Shown here: one piece after another, positions 56,216 through 64,000 of the stretch | How positions within the stretch are numbered: the stretch's first letter is position 1 | How the letters are laid out: each line of letters opens with the position of its first letter | Origin: Catenaria anguillulae PL171 | Lineage: Eukaryota; Blastocladiomycota; Blastocladiomycetes; Blastocladiales; Catenariaceae | Assembly (NCBI GenBank): GCA_002102555.1 | Contig: MCFL01000081.1 | Coordinates: 1-64,000 of the forward strand | Length of the DNA stretch: 64,000 nucleotides | Reading direction: 5' to 3' | Made by a program: the position numbers and the translations under genes | Notes under the pieces: model-generated | What the model saw: only the letters and a program-made list of their open reading frames with translations | Database searches by the model: none | What the model was told of the DNA's origin: nothing

Positions 56216-58930
56216 ATGCCCACCGACGATCCTGCCGCTGCGACCGCCGACGTTCCCACCCTGGGCGACCCCAGCTGGCCAATCCCCGCCGACATCTCGG
56301 ATGCTGACCTCTTGCGGCATCTGTCCCTCCTGGCCGCCTCGACCGTTCAAGAACTTGCCGCCATCCCGCAAGACCTGCGTGCGGATCTGCTCCAACGCTC
56401 GCGCTCGCTCTTGAAAACCTATGCCAACCAAGCCATTGAACTCGAGTCTGCGCCCGAGGGCGAATCTGCCGCACAAGCCCGAGACCGCAACTCACGCCGA
56501 GCCCTTGCCAACAGCAACACTGACCGCCTCCAAACGGTCCGACAGCGCCTCAGCTCGGCTTGGGATTCGGACGATAAGGACAAGGCCAAGAAGCCAACAA
56601 GTGGCGACAGTAACACCGACTCTCTCATGGACAAGTTCAAGCGCCGTGGTCCTCGCTACTGCCTTGCTGGTGAAACCCGCAACGTGCAAGAAACTCCGCT
56701 GTCGTACCTTGTCGCATTGTTCTCGTTCATCCTTGATGTAAGGGGTTCTCATCCAGACGTTGCCGAGGTGCTGCGTACTGCGAGTGAATATGTGGGCGAG
56801 ACCCACTTGAAAGGGGTTTTGGCGGGCGCCAGATCACCATTGTCCATTCCCCAAGCGGCACGCTTGGTGGGTAAAGCGCTGCAGAGTGCCGAATCAGCTG
56901 ATTTGTCTGCCTTGCTCCATCGCTGGACGAATGCTCGCCTCCGCGAAGGCAAAACCGTTAAGGAGTACATTGGGTCAGTCAGCAACCACCTGCTCCTTGT
57001 AGACGACACTCAGCACAAAGACAACCCCGGCCACCTTGCCTTATTGTACTCGCCAACAGTCAAGCTCGAAATCTTCCGAACGCTTGAGCCGCTGCCAGGT
57101 GCCAACCAAGTCGCTCTTCTGGAAATGTTGGATGACCCGAACAAGTCCATCTTTGACATGGCCAAGGGCATCGAGCAACAGGTGATTACCCGTACTGGCA
57201 AGCACAAACCAGAAGGCAAAGCCGACCACCGCCCGAAATCCGGTGCGCATTACAACAAGGCCGGTGCCAACACGCATTATGACAAGACCAGTGCCGCAGG
57301 CAATGGCACCAAGCACACTGATCGTGGGCGGTCCAACCTGCATCGTGGCCGAGACCATGACCGCGACTCTCACACCACGCAAGAACAGTCGTATCGCCCG
57401 CGCTCAAACGCTCAGAAAGAGCATGGGTCGTACCACGCCGAGCTCGCTGAGAGCGAGTGGCATTCTTTGCACGCAAGGAGGGTGGCATCCCCAGAGCCGC
57501 CCATGTCTCACTCACGTGGTCGTGATCATGATCGTCGCTCCCGTTCTCGCTCGGTTTCTCTCTCACGCTCGAGATCCCATGGCCGCCGCCGCACCCACAG
57601 CCGCTCGCGCTCCCGGGACCGCCCAAGCAGCAACCGCCACGGACCATCGCGCTCGGCCAGCGACGAGCACCTCGTCTACTACAACGAGCGCTCCGCTTAC
57701 CGTCGCGACATGGCGCGCCTCGACTCGCATGCTCACGGCCCACCCAGGATTGCACAACGCGAGCCGTGTGCTCTGTGTGCTGTTAACAAGCCCGAGAGGG
57801 CACACGTGGCGACGACGCACGACACCCATGGCTGCCGCGACCGTCTCGGGTGGCTCGTCGCTATGACCGACAAGATTATTGCTGGTCTGTCACTGCTCTG
57901 TCCGGACGAGCTGCCTAGGCTTGATGACGTGGCCGAAAAGTGCCTGGACAGGCTTGTGCGGTTGTTTGACGCGAAGCAAAGGGCGTCACGCGACCAGCGG
58001 ACCATCGAAGTGCATCTCAACGCCATGTACGCGGCCCAAACCTGGCGCACGGTGCTCTTGCGCGACAAATCGCGCCTCATCGAGAAGGCCTTCCACTCGT
58101 TTGTCGACAACCCACAGTACTTGCAGTACTTTGCGCCTGCACGGCAACACTCGGGTAGGTCCCACTTGCATGAATGCACTTTCTATCAGCAGCACGCTGA
58201 CCATGAACTGTTTTCCTTCCTGTCTCAGATTGACGAGGACATTGCAAAAGAGGCTGATGTTGCTGTTTCCAGAGCTGTTGCTGCCATTCGGGATATCCGC
58301 CGCTGGCGCATACCACCGCCCATCCATCTAGACCTTGTTATTGTTCCGTTTGCATGTGAGTCACGATTTGATCCAATGAATGAAGATTGTCCTGCTCCAT
58401 CTTTGACTCTAACTGCGACCCTGGACACGGGCTCAGACATCACCATCATTCCCCGCCACAAGATTCAACATCTTGAGCAGTATTTGACGCCTGTGACGGG
58501 CACCGTCAGCAAGGGCGTCGGTGGATCTCTCTCGTTCACCCACACGCTTGATGCCGTGATTGCATACAACAATCACTCTGTGGTCGCCACCGCCTATGTT
58601 GCCGACTCCCCAACGCTGCCAGTGTTGCTTGGGCGTGATATTTATCCTGCTCTTGGACTGGGCATCACTGGATTGGCGCTGCCAAACATGCATGGCTGGG
58701 AGCCGCAATCTGTCCATCCTGCCGACCAAAAGGCGACGCTCATCGATGACAGCGAGGAGCCGTGGCTTGAGGAGGATGCATTCCCGAGGGAACTCAGGAG
58801 GGAGCTTGAGAAAAACTCATGCATCCCGGTGGGAGCGGTGTGCACTCACCATATGTCAGAGGTCCGGCTAGACACGGATGGTGCACCGCCAAGATACAAT
58901 CGGACGAATTACTTGCCCCAAATCGCGTAG
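56216..58930 (+). CDS. Gag-protease polyprotein with SR-rich domain
   Basis: One uninterrupted 904-aa frame from ATG. Residues about 1-330 look like a retroelement Gag capsid (LLHRWTNARLREGKTVKEYI, then LLYSPTVKLEIFRTLEPL). In place of a zinc knuckle there is an Arg/Ser-dipeptide domain (SRSRSVSLSRSRSHGRRR, about residues 430-490). A retropepsin follows with DTGSD at residue 737 and the flap-side LLGRDIYPALGLGI at 804. The tail EVRLDTDGAPPRYNRTNYLP is the usual lead into reverse transcriptase, but the frame stops five residues on. The intact long frame without Pol suggests either a recent truncation or a retained Gag-protease gene. Confidence 0.82.
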   Translation: MPTDDPAAATADVPTLGDPSWPIPADISDADLLRHLSLLAASTVQELAAIPQDLRADLLQRSRSLLKTYANQAIELESAPEGESAAQARDRNSRRALANSNTDRLQTVRQRLSSAWDSDDKDKAKKPTSGDSNTDSLMDKFKRRGPRYCLAGETRNVQETPLSYLVALFSFILDVRGSHPDVAEVLRTASEYVGETHLKGVLAGARSPLSIPQAARLVGKALQSAESADLSALLHRWTNARLREGKTVKEYIGSVSNHLLLVDDTQHKDNPGHLALLYSPTVKLEIFRTLEPLPGANQVALLEMLDDPNKSIFDMAKGIEQQVITRTGKHKPEGKADHRPKSGAHYNKAGANTHYDKTSAAGNGTKHTDRGRSNLHRGRDHDRDSHTTQEQSYRPRSNAQKEHGSYHAELAESEWHSLHARRVASPEPPMSHSRGRDHDRRSRSRSVSLSRSRSHGRRRTHSRSRSRDRPSSNRHGPSRSASDEHLVYYNERSAYRRDMARLDSHAHGPPRIAQREPCALCAVNKPERAHVATTHDTHGCRDRLGWLVAMTDKIIAGLSLLCPDELPRLDDVAEKCLDRLVRLFDAKQRASRDQRTIEVHLNAMYAAQTWRTVLLRDKSRLIEKAFHSFVDNPQYLQYFAPARQHSGRSHLHECTFYQQHADHELFSFLSQIDEDIAKEADVAVSRAVAAIRDIRRWRIPPPIHLDLVIVPFACESRFDPMNEDCPAPSLTLTATLDTGSDITIIPRHKIQHLEQYLTPVTGTVSKGVGGSLSFTHTLDAVIAYNNHSVVATAYVADSPTLPVLLGRDIYPALGLGITGLALPNMHGWEPQSVHPADQKATLIDDSEEPWLEEDAFPRELRRELEKNSCIPVGAVCTHHMSEVRLDTDGAPPRYNRTNYLPQIA

Positions 58931-58998
58931 ACTTGCCACGTGCTCAATACTGGGTTTGCCTTCCACATAGTATATACTCAAAAATGGTGATACTGCTG

Positions 58999-59129
58999 TA
59001 TTGGTATCTGTCGCTTGCGAGATTTTTTTGAGAACCAGTATTGGTTTTTGGGCATTTTTTCACCATTTTTCAGTATATTGGTGGGTGGTATTGGTATTTC
59101 AGAGTCTGGTGCTCAGGCAGTATTGGTAT
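58999..59129 (+). repeat. TATTGGTAT motif cluster
   Basis: Three exact copies of TATTGGTAT (58999, 59089, 59121) and one near copy (TATTGGTTT at 59039) lie in an AT-rich stretch just outside the 3' end of the hAT transposase gene. They may be subterminal transposase-binding sites. Confidence 0.6.
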
Positions 59130-59267
59130 TCAGGAATCTGATGTTGGCATAGTATCAGCATTTAAATGGGCAGTATTTGTAAAATAGTCTGATCATAAAA
59201 ATTGGGAGAATACATTATGCGTACAATAAAGCTAAAATGGAGCAACATCTGACGAACACACACCACA

Positions 59268-62200
59268 TCATTCCTCGGCCTCAGACAACATGGCCATTTT
59301 CTTCAACACGGTCGCCCGGAACAGCTGAGCTGACATGCGACCACGAGTATGCCGCAGGATGTTGCGGCAGACGGAGAAGATGCGCTCGACACTGGTGGAT
59401 GTACCTGCGATGGGGAGCAGGTCCTTTGCCACCGAATGCAGCATTGGGAACCGATCCCTTTGCCCATGCCAAAAGGCAAACGAGTCAACACCTTTCCCAT
59501 CTTCCTCAGCATATGCACTTGCACGTAGTGCCTCAGACTTCAGCAAACCCAGCTCAACTTGAATGGCGTCAATGCCAGCCGGCCTCGGGTTCTGCTGGTT
59601 CCTGCCTGAGCCGAGGATCCTTGCTTTTGCCTTGGCAAGGCTGCTGACGCCTTTCTTGGCACTCACGATGCTTGCTTGCTGTTGTTTTTCTGTTGATGCA
59701 GGCTTGGGCAAGAGTGCTTTGACACGCTGCTCAAGTCTGCCAGAGCAAAATCCGTCTTGAGGTTAGCAAACAGTTGCGCGGGCAAATGGCAAACAGCTCA
59801 AACATACGGTTCCTGGAGATACACTTGGAAGTAACTCTGGTCGTTTTCCCAGCGCTTGACCGTGTCACCGCCATTGGTTTCTGGATCCAACAATGTCGAC
59901 AAACTGTGCAGGTCGCTGGTGTTGTTAAAGTGCTTGAGGATGAGCCCATAGCAAGCAATTGCTGCAACAGCAGCGGCTTGCTTTGGCGTCAATCCGGCAA
60001 GGGACAGTGTACCAGCACCAGCCATTTTACTGGCAAGCTTGTCCTTGGGGACCTTTTCCTTGTCAACCTTTTCCTTGACCCGGCCTTGCACTGAAACCAG
60101 ATCCAAGATGAGCTGATTCTCGTCGTCATCATCCTCACTAATCAGTGCAAAGACGGATTCTTGCCCACCAATGATGTCAGGTGCACTGGAATCCTTGGTT
60201 GCCTGTGAATCATGAACACCGCCAAACGCCATTTCGATTTCCTTGGCCCTCTCGCTCTCAAGGCCATCCTCGGCTACCTTGCCTTCCTCGTCCTCCTCCT
60301 CATCTTGATCAAACTCGCCAATGACATAGCCAGCTGCATCATCGCCCAACAAAGGATTCGCAGCAAAATCTGCTGGTGCCTGCTTGAGGTTGATAGCGCT
60401 GAGCACATCTTCTTGATCAACGCGAGCAAAATCTGATGGGTGCAAACGGGAGGCAACAAACTCGTCCAAGGTGTCCATCAGTCCATCGTAGCATGGTAAG
60501 ACCCACGGCAAAGTCCATGTATCAACACCAGCAGCGGTGAACTGTGTGTACTCCCAGAAAGGGCAAAGCAGTTCCACAAATTCCTCTAGCAAAAGAATGA
60601 AGTCAGCAGGTGGATCACTGGCAGGATGCAAAACAAATGAAGGGCACAAACCAACGTAGTCCCAATGGTGCTTTTCAAGCAACCCAAGACGTTCATCGTT
60701 AACCCAAGTGGACGCAAGAAGGATGGCTGGCTTCAATTCCAGTAGTCGATTGAGGGCTTCCCAGGTGCTGTTCCAACGTGTCCGGACATCATGTCGAGGG
60801 ACCTTGTATTGAATACCTGCTGCATTGCACGCCTTTTCAAGCGCTGTGCGGATGGTTGGGCTGTAGTAGAGTGCCGACAGGAGTTTCCTCAGCTGGTAAT
60901 GCAAGTGGTGTGTTAGTCAGAGTCAAACTGATGCAGACAGAAAACCAGTGCAAGTTTAATCACATACCCCAGGTACAAGCCAGTGGAGAATGTCAATGAC
61001 CCGTTGCGCAGCTCGGTTGGTGCTGTGCTGCAGGCAGTACACGCCCTCAATTTTGTGGGACGAGCCTTCCCTGCGAAGCACGCCGTTGAGGGTATCAAGG
61101 GCTTTTGTGTTCGATGAGGCATTGTCCATTGTCAGCGCAACAACTTGCTCAAGTGTGATGTTGTATGTAGCAAGCACGTTCTTGATTAGATGAGCAATTT
61201 CGTCACCAGTCTTGGCATTGGTTGGGACAAAGTCGAGGAGAGCTTGGTGGTGGATCGCATGTTGATCGTCGATCGTGAGGAAGGACGCGGTGATTGCTGT
61301 TTGATCAAGTGAGACAGCGGCACAGTTGATGAGACAGGAACGCGTCAAGCAGCACAGGATGAAAGTCTTCGGGTCCTGAAGACTTTGGGAGGTAGGCAGG
61401 GAGAGAGACATGGACAGCAAAAAGTCTTCGGATCCTGAAGACTTTGCAAACGCGTAGGGAAGGATCGTGATGGGCAGTGAAAATGAACATACCAAAAAAT
61501 TGCACTTGATTCCCCGCAGTCCACCCATCCATGATGATGTTAAACTTGGACGACGAGCCCTTGACGAGCGTTTGGAGCTCTTCAATCACCTTTTGAGACG
61601 ACGCAACAATCCGTTTGGTCATCGTTGTGCGCCCAAACAAACGGAACTTGCCCCCAGCCAATTCAATAAGCTCGCGGAAGTTTTTGTCGTCCACAACCCG
61701 GATTGACTGATTCGTCCCAACCAAGAACCGAACCACCGCCTCGTCAAATTTGGCCTGTTGTGCAGGGCTGGGCCGCCGAGCACCTGCAGCTGGCCCAGCC
61801 ATGGCGGCACGGATGTCAGTTTGCCCTCGGCCAGGTTCCTTGTTCTTGGTCTTTTTGGCGGAAGCGAATGCGTCTTTCAAATCTTCTTGCTTGCTCATGA
61901 ACTTTTCATGGTGGTGGAAGAGGTGGGAGGCAAGGTTGGTGGTTGTGTGCGTGCTGTTGACAACCTTGGCCATGCAAAGGCGGCAAAGGTAGAGGTTGTC
62001 GGCAGTTTCAAAAGTTGCGGCCATTGGCAGAGTGGCCCCAGTCATACCCAGAACAGTTGCGAGGCGGTGGAGGACGTCGGCGTACTCGGCAGGATCTGGG
62101 CTCTGGTTCGGAGGGAAGAAGTACTTGCCGTATGCCCCCAATTTGGTTGAAGGTTTGGGCTGATGCGACGTGTTGGTGGAGGTGGTGGTGGTGGATTGAT

Positions 62201-62407
62201 CGGTTGATTCTGCTTTGGCAGAAAGCGAAATGGGACTCAGAAACTGGAGTGGGGCATGAAGAAGGGAAGGGCCAACATACCATGGTCGCTGTCATCGAGT
62301 GAAATCACGTCATCGCTCATGTTGGGCCGCTTGTTGACTGCTGGCTGGCGGTCCGGGGAGCGAGAAGCTTGTCTCTTGCGACCCGCTGAGGAGGTGGTGG
62401 TTGTCAT
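59268..62407 (-). CDS. hAT-family transposase, apparently intact
   Basis: Five exons, 62407-62281, 62209-61493, 61296-60968, 60892-59808 and 59736-59268, give 908 aa with all phases closing. Introns are 71, 196, 75 and 71 bp, with three GTATGT donors and one CC|GTATGT. Exon 1 is basic, with a SUMO-motif-like DDVISLDDSD. A BED zinc finger lies at about residues 115-145 (CRLC and a His cluster). The catalytic core has FNIIMDGWTAGNQVQFFG joined to AITASFLTIDD, VALTMDNASSNTKAL, CLQHSTNRAAQRV and DVRTRWNSTWEALNRLL. The C-terminal dimerisation domain is AGTSTSVERIFSVCRNILRH. No disabling change is visible, so the copy may be active or domesticated. Confidence 0.88.
61362..61445. repeat. Two copies of a perfect 25-nt inverted repeat in an intron
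   Basis: AAAGTCTTC, a 7-base centre and GAAGACTTT occur at 61362-61386 and again at 61421-61445. Arms are perfect 9-mers; centres differ (GGGTCCT and GGATCCT). Both lie in the 196-bp second intron of the hAT gene, the longest of its four introns. Confidence 0.9.
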
Positions 62408-62613
62408 GTTTGTCCTGCGAATGTGGATGGCTGACTAGTAATTGCCAAAGGGAGCCAGGTCACAGCCATGTGAGGCAAACACTCTGCCGACACCGCTGAC
62501 AAGGGCACATGGGAAATGCAGGGAGCTGATTCTGATATCGATTTATCCATCACATGGTCACACATGATCTGCTGCCTGGTGCAAACGGCCAATTGCGAGT
62601 CAGAGTCATCGTT
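62408..62613. other. hAT promoter side
   Basis: About 200 bases upstream of the transposase ATG and before the tandem repeats. Nothing further is recognised. Confidence 0.3.
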
Positions 62614-63185
62614 GCGATTTCGACCACTTGCCGACATGCCGCCGACATACCAATGGTATCAAAAGATTCGCAGCAATTGGTTTCCCAGTGAATATCTTGT
62701 CGAAATGTGAGTGCCGCTCATGTGCCGCAGTCCATTTCCCGCCAAGTGTTCATGTCGGAAAACGCGCACAATGAACAGACATGACATGGTGCCCGTCGTG
62801 AGACAATGCGATTTCGACCACTTGCCGGCATGCCGCCGACATACCAATGGTATCAAAAGATTCGCAGCAATTGGTTTCCCAGTGAATATCTTGTCGAAAT
62901 GTGAGTGCCGCTCATGTGCCGCAGTCCATTTCCCGCCAAGTGTTCATGTCGGAAAACGCGCACAATGAACGGACATGACATGGTGCCCGTCGTGAGACAA
63001 TGCGATTTCGACCACTTGCCGGCATGCCGCCGACATACCAATGGTATCAAAAGATTCGCAGCAATTGGTTTCCTGGTGAATATCTTGTCGAAATGTGAGT
63101 GCCGCTCATGTGCCGCAGTCCATTTCCCGCCAAGTGTTCATGTCAGGAAACACGCACATGAAGTGACGGTGCTGGTCATGAGACA
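62614..63185 (+). repeat. Tandem 194-bp repeat array
   Basis: Units starting GCGATTTCGACCACTTGCC at 62614, 62808 and 63002 are exactly 194 bp apart and nearly identical. The third decays after about 63135. Each unit contains ATACCAATGGTAT, a short palindrome, at 62647, 62841 and 63035. Spurious 65-85-codon frames repeat with the array and are not genes. Confidence 0.95.
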
Positions 63186-63186
63186 A

Positions 63187-63488
63187 GTTCAATGTTCCCA
63201 GACCCAATCACATCTGGTTGTGCAACACAATCGCGACCCAGAATGCAGGGCGAGCCGAGCTTACATAAGTCTACAACCAATTTGAAAGTATTTCGCAGAC
63301 TTATTGGCACATCATATCCAAGTTTGGGCCGTTTTTATCGAGTGGAGAGGAGTATACGTTTGGAAATAGTCCATGAGGTGCGCCAGTTCAATGTTCCTAG
63401 ACGAGACCTAATCACATCTGTGACAATCGCGAAGTATAATAATGTGGAGCGAGCCCGAGCTTGTGCAAGTCTACAACCAATTTGAAAG
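63187..63488 (+). repeat. Dispersed direct repeat pair
   Basis: A roughly 102-bp segment at 63187-63288 (GTTCAATGTTCCCAGAC to CAACCAATTTGAAAG) recurs with small indels at 63386-63488. It is separate from the 194-bp repeat. Confidence 0.85.
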
Positions 63489-63608
63489 CCGCAGACTTAC
63501 CTGGCCGAAAGCCGCGACGCCTTTCACTTTGTTGACGCTTCTCTGAGGCCTGAGGGACAGCGCATATGCACTTTCCTGTGCTTCAGCACCAGGTAGGCCA
63601 TATTTAAA

Positions 63609-63727
63609 GCGATTTCGACCACTTGCCGACATGCCGATGACATACCAATTGTATGAAAAGATTCGCAGCAATTGGTTTGCCCGTGAATAGCTTGTCGAAA
63701 GGTGAGTGCCGTCCGTGTGTCGCAGCC
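63609..63727 (+). repeat. Diverged fourth copy of the 194-bp repeat
   Basis: A partial copy starting GCGATTTCGACCACTTGCC with several substitutions (ATACCAATTGTAT at 63642). It is separated from the main array by the other repeat pair. Confidence 0.85.
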
Positions 63728-63730
63728 AAT

Positions 63731-64000
63731 CGCACATTACAGAATGTGTCAGAGGGTTTTCATTTTATGCGAGTCTGCCGACATGCACTGACATTGTGAG
63801 CCATTCAGTTGTATGTGCCAAGTTTTCGAGTGATTTGCGGTGTTGTCAGCGGCATTTGCGCATGGTAACATCTGGCTTGCTCAATAGGTTATCGGGTACA
63901 TCATGGTCAGTGTACATAATGGTGGAGAGTGAGACTGAACGATCTTCCATCGCCACCAGAGAAAAAAAAAACACTGCCTTGACAGCAAGTTGCTTGTTTT
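63731..64000. other. Right end of window
   Basis: No gene or further repeat is recognised in the last 270 bases. Confidence 0.3.

Larger units (their letters stand above)
56072..58975 (+). mobile_element. Truncated Gypsy-type LTR retroelement (Gag plus protease, Pol lost)
   Basis: The element begins where F-box homology stops, with its own TATA box (56084) and a single Gag-protease frame, 56216-58930. It ends at the linker that normally leads into reverse transcriptase. There are no reverse transcriptase, RNase H or integrase domains, and no second LTR is recognisable. Boundaries are approximate. Confidence 0.65.

Noticed and set aside
62614-63185. CRISPR-like array
   Set aside because: Units are 194 bp and contiguous, without short repeats and unique spacers, in a eukaryotic genome.
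62711-63285. Repeated 65-126-codon frames in the 194-bp array
   Set aside because: They recur only because the DNA repeats; they lack domains and vary with repeat decay.

Overview
The window looks like nuclear DNA of an early-diverging zoosporic fungus, most likely a Blastocladiomycota relative such as Catenaria or Allomyces. That placement is inference. The genes are GC-rich and split by short introns, mostly 56-130 bp, with GTATGT or GTACGT donors. Fungal families (WOPR regulator, chitin-deacetylase-like proteins) sit beside an animal-like class C GPCR. Only ATG starts were accepted. Exon joins were read by eye from splice signals, frame closure and family conservation, without transcript data.

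Layout. 0.5-9.6 kb: a degenerate ankyrin-type protein, two large secreted NodB-like proteins without catalytic residues, and a PB1+ZZ protein. 10.3-15.4 kb: a GCNA-type SprT protease and an F-box-like protein. 16.6-27 kb: a WOPR regulator, a third NodB-like pseudoenzyme and the proteasome adaptor ECM29. 27.5-34.2 kb: two paralogous MADS-box factors. 35.6-43.3 kb: NOM1/SGD1, a dead hAT transposase and a class C GPCR. 44.8-49.4 kb: four tandem genes for small secreted ten-cysteine proteins. 49.6-56 kb: an LDAH-like hydrolase and two more F-box-like paralogs, the second broken. 56-64 kb: a Gag-protease retroelement fragment that cuts the broken paralog, an apparently intact hAT transposase with four introns, and tandem repeats.

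Conserved housekeeping genes (ECM29, NOM1, GCNA, LDAH) alternate with lineage-specific families that duplicate locally: NodB-like, F-box-like, MADS and ten-cysteine secreted proteins. The last 8 kb is repeat-rich. The least explained element is the ten-cysteine array. The most testable small-scale signal is a shared ATTGGTAT motif on both sides of the hAT transposase, including inside the 194-bp tandem repeats.
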